DNA from: Linnemannia schmuckeri
Lineage: Eukaryota; Mortierellomycota; Mortierellomycetes; Mortierellales; Mortierellaceae
Direction of reading: 5' to 3'
Length of the DNA: 64,000 nucleotides
NCBI GenBank assembly: GCA_029449235.1
Contig: JANATG010000016.1
Location: 62,001 to 126,000 of the forward strand
The stretch's first letter is position 1. Every line of letters begins with the position of its first letter. The position numbers and the translations under genes are program-made. The notes beneath the pieces are model-generated. The model had not been told where the DNA came from and searched no databases. It saw only the letters and a program-made list of their open reading frames with translations. This document shows, one piece after another, positions 1-11,388 of this stretch.

Positions 1-2489
1 CACCTACTGGTGTGAGAGATCGACTGTTGGTATGACCATCACTCTCCACTGTCAATGCGCCCACACTGCCCCCTAACTTTTCCAACTGACTGTCCTGCTG
101 TGGCGAAGAAGACAGCTCTGAATCCGGGTCCGAAAAGGGTACAAAGAGGGGCTGATGAATAGGTCTCCTTGGCTGCATACCACGACCATGTCTCTTTGCC
201 TTTTCATCCTTCTCTAGGGCAGCCGCATGTCCAACAGTAATAGCATGACCTCCCCGATGTCCACCTCGACCAGGACCATGATGATGGCGATGGTGACCGC
301 CACGCCCGCCACGACCAGACTTGGCAGGTAGGATGGATTTTCCATGTTCATCCTTCAAATGCTCAGTCCTGACACGGGTCCTAAACTCGACTCCGTCCAT
401 CTTCCAGACTGCACACTCAAACTCGCCCACCTTCTCGACCTTGTTGCTTCGATACCCCCACATTCCCGCCTTCGCTCTCTGAAACTTGATTGCTGACGTT
501 GGCACATTCGTCGACGTCTATTAATAGTAAAAAAGGTTGTGATAGTTGATTAGATAATATGCAAAACGCAATACCAGGGGGAGGTAAATCCTGTGTAAAA
601 GGTCTTGCCTATCGTGCACATTCATGCAAAAAATACAAAATGAAACCCTCCATTTATGAGATTGTATAACTTACAATGTCAGAGTTGAAGCAGATGGAAA
701 CCTCGTCCTGAATCTCCTCGTCTGTGGGCTCATGTTCCTCTTCCTCATCATCGTCCGAGGATCTCGCCAGTGTTTGGGTAATCTTTTTCACCCTGTCGAT
801 GATCACCAACTCTGGACCTAGTGCAAAGATCGTGAGCAATACGAAGTAGTGTGAGCAATATGTCTCAATGTGCTTTTCACTGTGCACTTTTCTCGAAACC
901 AAACATCAAATTCTTGCTTGCAAATGCAATGAAAGGGACGTACCATGCTCGGGGTCGACACGAAAGACGATAGAAATGTGTCCTCGAACCCACTTCATGT
1001 TTTCAAATCCCACTATGTGCAAAACAATAGAGAGCCATGCGAAACATTAGAGACATCCTCCAAAAGGATAAACGATTCTCCGCCAATTGTCCGACAACGT
1101 CCAAGATTCCTGGCAGATTCTACACAGCGACATACCGAGAGAAGTGTCCATGCGGACAGCATTGCCCTTCTTCCAGATGTGGTATGTATCCTTGGGGCAG
1201 AGTCCACTCACAAACGGCACTACAGTATTCACATTTTCCACCAAGAGGGAAAAAACACAAATGTCAGTGTTGTTTTGTCAAAGAGAGTACAAAGAACGAG
1301 AGATGCTGTGGGCTGTCACATTTTTTTGTTGTTCTTGTGTCTATTCTTACCCCAGCTCTGAAATTCCCTAGTAGAGTCGTGCCAACACATTCATTCGACG
1401 GATGGAGTAAGGGAGGTAGATGGTCATTAATCGTGGAGTACATCAGTAAGAGCCAGTGACAAGACGATACAAAAGAGTAATTGAGAGAGTGGGGGATGAT
1501 TAGGATATTGCATGGGCGCAGCTGAAGAGTAGAACAAAGAACACACACACGCACGCATCGCTTTGTCATGTCATGTCATGTTTGTCGCAAGGATGTGGAG
1601 TCAAAGTGTATATCCTCACCATTGCAGTTGAAAGTAAAATTGGTCAAGGTCCTGTTATTTGAACATTGGCGAGTTGAAACAGGTTGGCGGTGTAGTTGTG
1701 TGCGAGAGAAATAGTTGAGACAAGGATGGAAAACAAGGGTCGCATTGAAAAGGCAGCAAAAATCAAGGAGAGCATGGGCATCGGAAATAGACAGACACAA
1801 ACGCGCATGTCAGGGGGGTGGGCGAGGAAGAAGGGCAAGGAGGCGTAAGGTGGCGGAAGTGAAAAGACGAAAAGATAGACAGACAGACAGACAGACGACA
1901 ATTAGTTATTGCGGACACAATAAACAGACAGCCACAATTAACAACAGCAAAGGGCAAGAACACTTTCTCCGTGTTAACAAAAAAAACGTACCGCAGAAAG
2001 CTGTTTGACAAGGTTCATAGCCTTAGTTTTAAAAGACCCCGAAAATTCTTTCCGCTGATACCGGGTAATAAGCTCGATCATCTCCCGGTCTCCCAGACTT
2101 GTTGCCTCCTGTCGAGGAGTCCAGCCTGACCCTGACCGGACCAGAGGGTTTGCACCGGCCTTCAGGAGGATTTGAACCATTTCTTTGCGTTGTAACATGA
2201 CTGCGAGATGGAGTGGTGCATGGAGATGTAAGTCGAGCGAGTTGATGTGTGGGTGGTGGTGGTTTGCTGTCTCTTTTTTCTGTTTTTCGCCTGAAGGTGT
2301 TTCCATTGATGTTTCATTCCCGTTGATTGTTGTTGTGGTTGTTGGTTTTGTTGTTTGATGGTGATGAGTAGTAGCGGAGGTGATGGACTTGTAAGGAGCG
2401 AGGAACATCTTGAGAGTGTGAGTCTTGTTGAGGTAGACCAGCTTGTGGAGGGCCATGGGGTCGGCCGGGTCGACTGCGATCGAAGCCAT
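1..2489 (-). CDS. ANKRD13-like ankyrin-repeat / GPCR-chaperone domain protein (3' end outside window)
   Basis: Exons on the minus strand are 2489-1992, 1651-1620, 1367-1351, 1219-1136, 1012-944, 817-675 and 517 to the window edge; all junction phases agree. The start at 2489 (MASIAVDPAD) was preferred to an upstream in-frame ATG because of its context and because ankyrin-like sequence follows soon after. Ankyrin repeats (APLHLAVMLQ, LLKAGANPL, GWTPRQEA) cover about residues 110-150. They are followed by the conserved ANKRD13 block FYFQLQWEFQSWVPFV, CPKDTYHIWKKGNAVRMD and GFENMKWVRG, then an acidic stretch and MWGYRSNKVEKVGEFE with VRTEHL. This order matches the ANKRD13/GPCR_chapero_1 family. 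Animal members bind ubiquitin or act at the ER or endosome; the fungal role is not known to me. A His/Gly/Arg-rich insert follows VRTEHLKDEH. About 453 residues lie inside the window and the C-terminus is missing. Confidence 0.85.
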
Positions 2490-3030
2490 GGTTGGAATCT
2501 GAGGGACAGGGGAGGAAGAAAGGCGATAGGAGTGTGATGAGAGTGATGGAGGAAAGAATGGAGCGGTGGAGGAAGAGAAAAGAGAAGAGGGAAAGAAAAG
2601 CGAGAGAGCAAGACCAGTGCAGAAGTGCAACGGAAAAGGGGAGGAGAGAGGGGCGGGCGAAACGTGAGCAAAAAATAGATGCGGGTGGCATCCACGGAGA
2701 GAGCAGAGAGGACGAAGAAGGGTGTGTCACAAGGGAAGGAGGAGGAGTATCATATCATTGACAGACATGGACAAGCAGGTGGTTCGCACCATGTTTGGAC
2801 CTTGTTGCCCTGCCGGTGAATAATACTCTTCACTTTCGAGGGAGGGAGAACATGATGATCATCTTTGGCATCATCGTTATCATACATCCATCGTCATTGT
2901 CGCGCCCCTTTCGAGAGAATTGCGCGGAAAAGTAAAATTGGCTTTCGTTAAAAAGATCAAACCTCACTTATACTCCCATTGACTCGAGCGAGTGGCAATG
3001 AGGTACAGGACAAATTTATAGCACAAACGC

Positions 3031-3086
3031 ACAAAGGAACCAAGGGACAAAGGAACCAATGAACCAAGGAACAAAGGAACAAAAGG
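3031..3086. repeat. Degenerate short tandem repeat (GGAACCAA / GGAACAAA units)
   Basis: Several 8-10 bp units of the type GGAACCAA, GGGACAAA and GGAACAAA follow one another. It is non-coding and may come from slippage. Confidence 0.6.
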
Positions 3087-3565
3087 GCGTTCTTGTATGG
3101 AGAGGGAACCAGGTCGTCATAGGCACGGAAATTACCTCCTATAGTTGGCCTACCTACTCGCTTCCTTACCTGCCACACAATCTTACTCCCTCCGTAGCAT
3201 AGAGAATGTGGATATCCTATGTTGGCGACATGGGTGGGTTCAATTTCCATGCCCTACACGTGACAGGTTGGGTCTTGTCAAGGGAAAAAAAATCGTGGAA
3301 GGCACACAGCAGCATATACGCGTCCTACCTCGCCCATAATCAATTAAATGTGCGTGTTCTCCAACTGGTGAAAACAAGCATTGCCCTCTTGTGCTCAAAA
3401 TCTACTTTCATCCCCGTTTCCAATCTATCCCTTCTTTCTCCTCTCAACTCCCAACATGGCCGAGTAAGATTAATTCACAGTGCAATACCACACCGTCGGC
3501 TTCAAATAACTCTTAGATAAGGAATATCAGGATATGCAGACTAGTTTAGAAGGCCTGCCATGAAC

Positions 3566-3600
3566 GCTAGCTCACACCCCAGATTGCGGGTGAGCCTAGC
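3566..3600. repeat. Imperfect inverted repeat (hairpin)
   Basis: GCTAG at 3566-3570 pairs with CTAGC at 3596-3600, and CTCAC at 3571-3575 pairs with GTGAG at 3590-3594, followed by C/G pairs and one bulged C. It lies in non-coding DNA; function unknown. Confidence 0.5.
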
Positions 3601-4096
3601 TACATCTTTTATTTTCATTCAATTTTCCGCAAACGGTGGTGTTCTTGGTTGGTGCATGGCGGAACAACAATAAGATAAATTAACAAAAAGCCATTCATTG
3701 TTTAGATGGATGGGACGAAAGGAAAAAGGAAAGAGTTGGTCCTCGACCAACGACAAACTACAAGAGTAATTGGAGGAGTGCTTGGTGGCAACGAACGCGG
3801 TCGATCATCAGCCAATTAGGTGATGGACATGTAGTGATAGGGTTAGGTCTGATAGTTACCCAGTGCCAGGAACCTATCTGATCGATCACTATCGGGACGT
3901 CTTTTCAAATAAACGCGCAATCAACCTTGTCGGATCTATGAATCTTTCAACCTGGGCTGCATACAAAGTAACAAACATCGAGAAGTACACTCGTCAAGAA
4001 GCCATCATAAATACCCCTCCATTACCCCCGCTTCTCGTTCTTCAACTCTCATCAGCTTTATCACCTCAATCACACTCACTCAGCACCTTAACCACC

Positions 4097-5052
4097 ATGA
4101 AGTCCACAACCACTCTTCTCCTCGCCTTTTCAGTCACCCTCCTCGCAACCCATCCCACCCCCTCCGAAGCATTCGTCTACCCAGACACCCCTATCGGCAA
4201 CACAGTCTGGAAACCAGACTCCAACGTCACAATTTCCTGGTCCGATGACAATAAAGACCCCCTTCTATCCTCCAAACCCATCTTTGACATCTTCCTCATG
4301 ACCGGCGCGGATGATAATCAAGAGAAGCTGGCGACCATTGCGTCGAATGTCAATGGTGGGACGACGACGAGTGTAAAATACCACGTCCCAAATGTCAGCC
4401 CTCCCGGTCAAAGTAAGTTTTCCCCTCTTTTTTTTTTTTAATTTTTTGTTTGTTTTTTGCTTTGAAATGGTCAATGTTGAAGGGGGGGGGGGGGGGGGGG
4501 GGGGGGGAGAGGAGGAGGAGGAGGAGGAGGAGGACGTTACACACAAGAGGCAATGGACCATATTACTCACCTTTATATTCTTTTAATTAATACCTAACCA
4601 ACCATCCACACCACACCATCCTTGTTCAAATAGTTTACTTCCTGATGTTCCAGACCAAGGACGGCAAGGACTTCGCATGGGCAACTCGGTTCACAATCAC
4701 AGACTCCCAAGGAAACCCAGGAACCCTCCGCCCCGTTATTCCCCCAGGCGAGAAAATCAACCCCGGAGGCATTGGCGCTATTGTCTCCTCCCCCGTTAAG
4801 CTGTCAAAATCACCCGCTGCTGCTCAGCCCAAACCTGCTGCCGCCCCTGCTTCTCCTACTCTCGCTGCTGCTGCTGTGCACGCTCCCGCCAAGGCTGCAG
4901 TTGCCGGAACTGTTACTGCTGCTTTGGCTGGTGGTGGAAAGCAGCAGAGCGAGAAGGATGTTGCTAATAGTGTTAGCTCACACAAGGAGAGTGGTTTGAT
5001 GGTCATCGCGACTGCTGTTATTGCCGGCGGACTGCAGCTCCTTAGCTTCTAA
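4097..5052 (+). CDS. Secreted Kre9/Knh1-like GPI-anchored cell-wall protein
   Basis: Two exons, 4097-4412 and 4634-5052, give 244 residues. An N-terminal signal peptide (MKSTTTLLLAFSVTLLA...SEAF) is followed by a domain with FVYPDTPIGNTVWKPDSN and ISWSDDNKDP, typical of the Kre9/Knh1-like N-terminal domain (Ser/Thr-rich GPI-anchored family). The middle is an Ala/Pro-rich low-complexity stretch. The C-terminus ends in a hydrophobic segment (VIATAVIAGGLQLLSF) that fits a GPI-attachment signal. The likely place is the cell surface or wall; the exact role is unknown. The intron contains a 26-nt G run. AATAAAA-like sequence follows the stop at about 5185. Family call is good, function is inference. 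Confidence 0.75.
4482..4534. repeat. Poly-G run (26 nt) followed by GGA microsatellite, inside an intron
   Basis: G at 4482-4507, then GA/GGA repeats to 4534. It lies in the only intron of the Kre9-like gene, about 70 bp after the donor. It could form a G-quadruplex in the pre-mRNA. Confidence 0.85.
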
Positions 5053-6360
5053 GCAGACCATTATAATATTCTATTCTTTGCTGGAAAGAGAACAAGCACT
5101 ATGCAGGGAGCCCTCCTTCTCATCCATACCGACAAACTCTTCCCTTTTCTTTTGCCTTTATATCCTTACTCGCTTGTGTTGACTAATAATAAAACAAGCC
5201 TACGAATAATGAAAATAACAACGATAACACACGAGGCGGTCGACTTTTAGCTAGGACTCAACTCCCTTATTTTTCCCCCGCCCCTACCTCTCTGCCCCCC
5301 TGCATTAATGCAATCTATTCCAACCAGCTCACGCCGCTCTATCTTAACTTTGTTTTCTTTCCCTTCCCTTTCTCATGTTGTCTCAGTCAAGTCTGCCCTA
5401 TACCTGCGGAATGTTGTCTTCTCTCTTGTCTGTTGACAACGCCAAGTGCTGGGAAGTCGGAGATATAAAATACCTTTGTTTTTGTTGACCATGCGATATC
5501 GTTTCTCAGAGAGGAAGATATGGTCATGCACCCACGCCATCCTTTTTCTTTTCTGCCGCTCCCTCTCTTCTTTCACTCTCTTCGTAAAATGAACGTATAC
5601 ACACCCTGATCCCCGACTGTTGCGGTCCCCCTTCCTCTGTCTCTTTCTCTCTCTCACTTTCCCTCCTCAGGTTCTTGCTCCATTCCCTCTCGTTGTTTCC
5701 TTGTGAGCACATTTCCAACCCAAACGAAAAGAATACGATAGGGACCCCCTATTACCTCCTTATAGTCAACCCCTATGATCCGAATCCAACAACCCAGCCT
5801 TGTTCCCAGACAGCAAGATACGGGTGCATTGTATACATCCAATGCGCCCTGTGCGCGGAATGTGAATTTCATCTCTCCCTTCTTTCTTGGTCTGGGCGCC
5901 CCTCTTCGCTCACTTTTCTTCATTTTCATTTTTCATCTCCGTTCGTTCATCGTTTTGCCACTTGACACAGGGTTGACTCTTCTTCTTGACCAAGAATGGC
6001 ATGGCTGGGTGGATGTGAAAAGGCAAGACGAGAAGGACAGCGTGCATTTGGTCTTTTTTTTTTCTTATTTGTTTCGGATTCGTCTTAGCTTCCTTCCTCT
6101 CTAGTTCACGACGCCATGTCCGTGTTCACGTCCACATCAATTCACGCCGCTTAAGACATGAGAAGATGTTGCAGCACCCAGTCCGTCCGTCTTTAAAAAT
6201 GATTTAAAAGAATGCGAGGTCGCCACGATCGCAACTATTCTTCTCTTCTTCTCTTCTTCTCTTCTCCGTCCTCCCTCCCCCCTTCTTCACATTCCTCTCT
6301 TCCTCACTCCTTTCCTTTACACTTCACTCTTCTCCACTCTCTTTCACACACATACACACA
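5053..6360. other. Intergenic region
   Basis: 3' flank of the Kre9-like gene and promoter of the next secreted-protein gene. It is pyrimidine-rich near 5340-5700 and immediately upstream of the ATG at 6361 (TTCTTCTCTT repeats). No gene is seen. Confidence 0.5.
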
Positions 6361-7083
6361 ATGCACTCCTCAACCCTCTTCTTCACACTCTTCCTCCTCG
6401 CCGTTCTTACCTTCACCTCGGCGCAACAACCAGAAGAAGCCCTAGCATGCTACCAACCCTCTTGCACCCCGCTCATCTCCCTCCTTCAAGAGTGCAAAAT
6501 ATCTGTCGATCCCACAACGGGCAACATCAACTTTCCTGTGGAAGTCAACACCACCGCCACCACGGATAAGTGTCTCTGTACACAGAAGATTGTTAACGCC
6601 TATGGTAACCATCTTTCTTTTTGCTCAGCCTTTGTTTTTCATTTTTGTCTTGTTTGGTGGGCATGGAAGGAAAAAAAAAGGGTTGCTCTTGTTTGTCAAA
6701 ACAAAAAAAAAAAGCTGAGTCGTGCTAATATCAACTATTGTATTCTCTTGACTCTCCTTTCGCAATCTGTCTCCTTACTCCCCTTTCCCCTTCCCCTCTA
6801 CCTCCTTCCTTCCTTCACCAATAATTGATCATGCCTACCTTCCCCTCGCATTTCCATCTCCACCCACCAAGTAGACCCCTGCTACACATGTGGAGCAGAG
6901 AACAAAAAGATCCAAACCCGTTTCAGCACCCAAAGCCTCGTCGACTCCTGTAACCTCAACTTTGGCGCCCTCACCGTCTCCATGCCTGGCACCTCTTCTC
7001 CCGCCTCTCGTGGTAGTAACGTACTCTCGTCTAGTGTCTTAGGAGTTTTGGTTGTCCTTGGTTCTGTCTTTGTCATGGCCTAG
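6361..7083 (+). CDS. Small cysteine-rich secreted protein with GPI-like C-terminus
   Basis: Exons 6361-6604 and 6875-7083 give 150 residues. The signal peptide is MHSSTLFFTLFLLAVLTFTS, with likely cleavage before AQQPEE. The mature part has eight cysteines (ACYQPSC, LQEC, KCLC, DPCYTC, SC), suggesting four disulphides. The C-terminus is Ser/Gly-rich, then hydrophobic (VLGVLVVLGSVFVMA), as in GPI-anchored proteins. The eight-cysteine count recalls CFEM proteins, but I do not see the CFEM spacing, so I give no family. It is probably a surface protein. The ATG follows a CT-rich leader. Confidence 0.7.
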
Positions 7084-8604
7084 AGTGAGACCCAGGGAAG
7101 GGAACGAAGTAAGGTAGTAGTAGCAGGAAGAAGAGGAAGGAAGGAAGAAGACCCTTTTTTTTTTGCGGAGGTCTTGGATTCACTCACTTCATTTTTTCGC
7201 CGCTAAGCATTCCTCTCCACTCTCACTAAGGACTACACTCACGCTCACATTACTCTAATTTACATCGGACTCACACCATTTAACTACGTATTACTACTCC
7301 ACTTTTTTCATTCAAACCATCTGCATTTTTTACTCACCTAATAAAAAGCAAATCATCCTTCATTGTTCTCTTTCCCCATTCGAATCGTCTCATATTTCAT
7401 GCATCGTCAAAAAATATGTCTGTGTGAGAAGCTGTATATGTCCTTGTATCGCCATGAAGAAAAAATGAAATGAAATGAGCAGATGAGCGATCCACAACAC
7501 GGTTAATTTAGAATCATGGTCCATGCCCATCCCTATGAGCGTCCCCGGTAGGTTGATACAAAAAAAAAACTCATGGGGCATTCATTTCCCTTCTCTTCTC
7601 TTAGTTTCTTTTCCCGTCTGTCCGTCTGTTGTGTCGTGTATCTATCCCTCTCGCCCTCTCTATTCTCTTCTCCCCATCAAAATCCTGATCCTTTGTTTGT
7701 TGTCACTCAAACAAGGAAACCATCGTCAATAATAAAAAAAAAACGAGAGCCATGACGCACTTGCAAACAACGGGACCCATTCACAACACAGAGGAAAGAT
7801 CAACAAGGGAGTTCCCTGATCAAAAGCGCAAGCGTACACCAAAACAACAAAAAAAACCTACTGATGTAGCGGTGTCCCAATCCCTGTCCCTTCTTTCTCT
7901 CACATTCCGAACCTCCTTTGCTTACCGAGGCAACTTTTTTCCCGGGGCATTGTCTCGCCTCATTTCTTCCCCACCATGCCAACTCAAATCAGACCGTTGG
8001 CTTAGCACATGCAAGCAAAGAAAATAAAAAAAAGGTTTCATCCATGTGGGAGTCCATTCATCAGACTCTACTTTACTTGACTCTAAACTCATGTAACCTA
8101 AAAAAGCGTATTTATTGTTATTGTTGTTGCACAAGTTGAAGCCAACAACAAGGCCACATTTTTCGAACAGATACACGCACAAGGATGTCTGAGATTTATT
8201 GCATTGGGGCAAACGGCCTATGTACAACGAAAATATGAACTGCGAGTGCTGTTGACCAAGCTAGATGTTTTGATTCTTTTTCATATTGTTGTTGTTCTTT
8301 TTTTGTGTTTGGATTGATATGAAAATGAGACTTGGATAGTGGATTTTTTGCTTTTCATGTTTGAAACGCGATATGCAAGTGAAGGAATGATGTACAGAGA
8401 AAAAGTATTAAACGGAAATATACGAAAAAGGGTTAAAGAGGGAAAGTAAAAGTACAATTGAACGGTGAAAAAAGAACAACGAAAGAAAAAAAAAACGAAA
8501 AACAATCGCTACAGTTGCAAAAGTGCAAGGGATATGTGTGTTGGGCCTGATGAAAAAAATTGATCCAAAGATCAGAAAAAGGCATCCGGGTGTTTAAAGG
8601 AGAG
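7084..8604. other. Convergent intergenic region (two 3' flanks)
   Basis: It lies between the stops of the cysteine-rich protein gene (plus) and the Cti6-like gene (minus). It is AT-rich with several AATAAA-like motifs (for example AATAAAAAG at about 7341). No gene or tRNA was seen. Confidence 0.5.
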
Positions 8605-11388
8605 TCAGGCAAAGGCACCAAACTTTTCTTGGAAGCGAATGAGGTCGCCTGTCAACTTGTCCATCAAGTCCATGCTGGTCACAGTGCCAGCCTGCTTAGC
8701 CTCCGACCGTCCTCCTTGCTGATGCTCTTCGCTAGTACCCTCCAAAGGCTGGTGAGGAGGTGTCAACGGCTCATGGTTCGTGTCCGACTCGGGACTTCCA
8801 GAAGTGTGATGAGGGTGGTGACCCCGGTGGTGGTGCTGGTGATCGTGGACAGACAGCGGTGGCGTTGACAACAGCAGCGATGGGTCCTGTGCATGCATCG
8901 GGATCACTTTGATTGTCATACTCACATCCTTGCCGCCATTCAACAACGACGTTGGGACCTTCATATCAACAGGACTGCTTGGCTCTGGCAATCCATCCAT
9001 CGTCGACGACGTGCTATCCATGCTGGACCGAGACAAATCCGGGCAGACCTGGCTATCTCCGTGAAAGCCAGATCCTGAACTTGTGGACACCACAGGCATA
9101 GGCAGCCGAAAACCAAACGATTCTCCATCGTTTAGCTTCTTCATCTCTGTATCAATATCATGATTGTCATGGTGGACAGGACGGTGAATAGTGCTAGGCG
9201 AGGCTGTGGGGCGACGAGTTATAGCAGCCGTGCTGCCGCACTCGGGAGAACCAACCGATGCGACCTTGCTCTTGTGATCCGCCAACTCAACCTGTACACG
9301 CGAGATGTAGTCCAACATCTGTTTAGCGCGCTTGGCCATCTCCTGGAGTGTCATCTTGGGTGAGGGGTATCGCACCGCTGCGGGTGCTGCGGGTGCCATT
9401 GGCTGGGGTGTGCTCTCGCTGTGGCTAGGTGCGGGTGTCGAGTTGCGAGATCCGTTCCTGGTGCTGGTTCCGCGGTCGCCACCTCGCTTAGAGTATCCTT
9501 TCTTGGTCGATAGCGCAGGAGAAGAGACCGAGGGCACCTGTTGGTGTCCACTGCTGCTGCTGTTGCTACTGCTGACGGGCGCGACCGAATCCTCACGTGA
9601 CTCGGCGTCGTCTTGATGTCCACTATTCCGCTTGTTGCCAGCTCTCGACCCAGCTCCTCCCTTTCGCGACCTCATCACTGTTTCCATTAGAAAGTGGTAG
9701 AGAACATACGATGATTAGTTAGTATTGGCTTTAGGGTACCATTGAAGCTCGCAAAACGCCATGGACGAAATGAAGCAAAATGTACCTGTGTGCTCGGCGT
9801 CAGAGTTGTTCTTGGTGGCAGACTCGTCGTCTTCTTCGGCGGCCGCAGACTCGGACTGGGATGCCATGTCAGACATGCTGACGGTTTTCCTGCGCTTAGT
9901 CGCGGGAACACTTAAATCCGATGAACCTGAGGTCTTGGCATCGGCTGTGGTGTCTTCGTGTGAACGACTGTTCTTGGGACTACTCGTTGTGCTTGTTACA
10001 GCTGTGAGTGAAGATTCATTGTTGATAGGGTGGGATCCATTGCTGAAATCAGCCCCTTGGTTATCGTTGCTGTTGGGTGAGTTGGATCGCGAACGAGCCT
10101 TGGATGTCGATTTGGTGGAAGCTTTTTTAGCTGTATTCCGACCGTTTGAAGATGCAGACTTTGGTGAGGATGAAGGGGAAGTCGATGCAGAGTCCCGATC
10201 GTCAGTGCTGTCCTTCTTTTTGCTCTTGGTCGCCGTGTTTGCGGGATTTGTGACAGTATTGTTAGAGTCCTGTTGGTTATTGTTATGGTGATGTCCATCG
10301 TCAATGTCAGTAGTACTGCTCTCGGTCTTTCTCCGTCTCTTGGATGTTGCGCGAGGGAGGAGATCATCCTCAATCTCGTCCTGATGCTCCTCATTCCATT
10401 TTTGCTGTGCCAACATCAGGTCCATAGGAATCGATGCCTCCTTTGAGTTCATCGTGCTCCTCTTCTTTGTTGGTTTTGCCGTTGACTTCGCATTCGATAG
10501 CCTATGCTCAATGAGAATATATAGTTAAGCGGTTTAGTAATATGGACAAATATGTTTGGACTCGTCACACTTTGCAAGAAACAAGTCATGACAAACTTAC
10601 AGTTGACCATTCTGAACACGGTAGGGGTGATTCTCGGGACGGCACGAGTCGCAGTAGTATTTGTCCGGGGTCACTTCTCCATCGCCGAGTCCAACACAAG
10701 GGCAGTGCTGCCACACCTTGCATGTCTCGCATTGAATCATCACGCCCTCATGGTCTATTGCATTGAGTGGAGTAAATAGTGAGCGTGTTAGTTGAATCTG
10801 TTGTGATGATTGCTTGCAGGCTGGTGTTGGTGAGGTCATTGCATTGGTCAATTGTCAATTGTGGAATTCTTTTTCTTTTTTTCGAGTTCTTTCTCTCTCC
10901 TCTGCCCCCTCCTTTGCGCTCCTGCCTTGTTCCCCCTCGAACGAGAATAAAAAATAGCAACGAGAACATAAAGAAGACAGACAGGCGTGTCTTCTTTCCA
11001 TGACGAATGAAAAGACGCTCATTCGACAGACTTGTAAGCAAAAGAGTGGGATTGAGTTGAACTGACTTGCAGGGAAAGAAAGTGAAGGGAGAAAGGTAGG
11101 AGTGTGGCGAAGGGTGAGATGGTTCGTTATAAGAGTCAAAAGGAAGATGAAAAGAAAGGACACACGTACGTTGTTGGTTGCAGACACAGCGAGTTTGACC
11201 ACCGTCGTCCTCTTCTTCCTTCTTCTTGCTGCCCTTGGCAGGTCCGTAACGGCCGCTTCTTCGAGGATGTGCTACTAGTTCATAAGGGGACGCAGATAGA
11301 GTTGGTAAGCATTCTCTTAATCCCCATTTTGGAAGAATATCAAGCGCAAGTACAGGCAAGGATAAAACAAACAAGTAGACGTACCCAT
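8605..11388 (-). CDS. Cti6-like PHD-finger protein (Rpd3-type histone deacetylase complex subunit)
   Basis: Minus-strand exons are 11388-11385, 11271-11170, 10754-10601, 10501-9786 and 9677-8605: 2,049 nt, 682 residues, all phases consistent. The first coding exon is only 4 nt (ATGG). The PHD finger at residues 28-75 is a complete C4HC3 set: C30, C32, C44, C47, H52, C55, C70, C73, with TRCVCNQQ, MIQCETCKVWQH and YYCDSCRPENHPYR. After it comes the Cti6-type segment ending PMDLMLAQQKWNEEH, then a long Ser/Thr/Asn-rich disordered region with basic patches, and a late helical block (MTLQEMAKRAKQMLDYISRV). In yeast Cti6 is an Rpd3L subunit that reads methylated H3; the same role in the nucleus is inferred. 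It is transcribed away from the CASTOR-like gene with 3.3 kb between them. Confidence 0.8.

Larger units (their letters stand above)
2490..4096. other. Intergenic region, divergent promoters
   Basis: No convincing gene is seen. It separates the ANKRD13-like gene from the secreted-protein gene on the other strand and should hold both promoters. It contains a short direct-repeat patch (3031-3086) and a hairpin (3566-3600). Open frames here are short and without family signal. Confidence 0.5.

Noticed and set aside
2314..2730. Frames overlapping the ANKRD13-like start, and an upstream ATG at 2630 extending it
   Set aside because: The overlapping frames are shadows; the longer start adds Ser/Phe-rich translated leader without homology.
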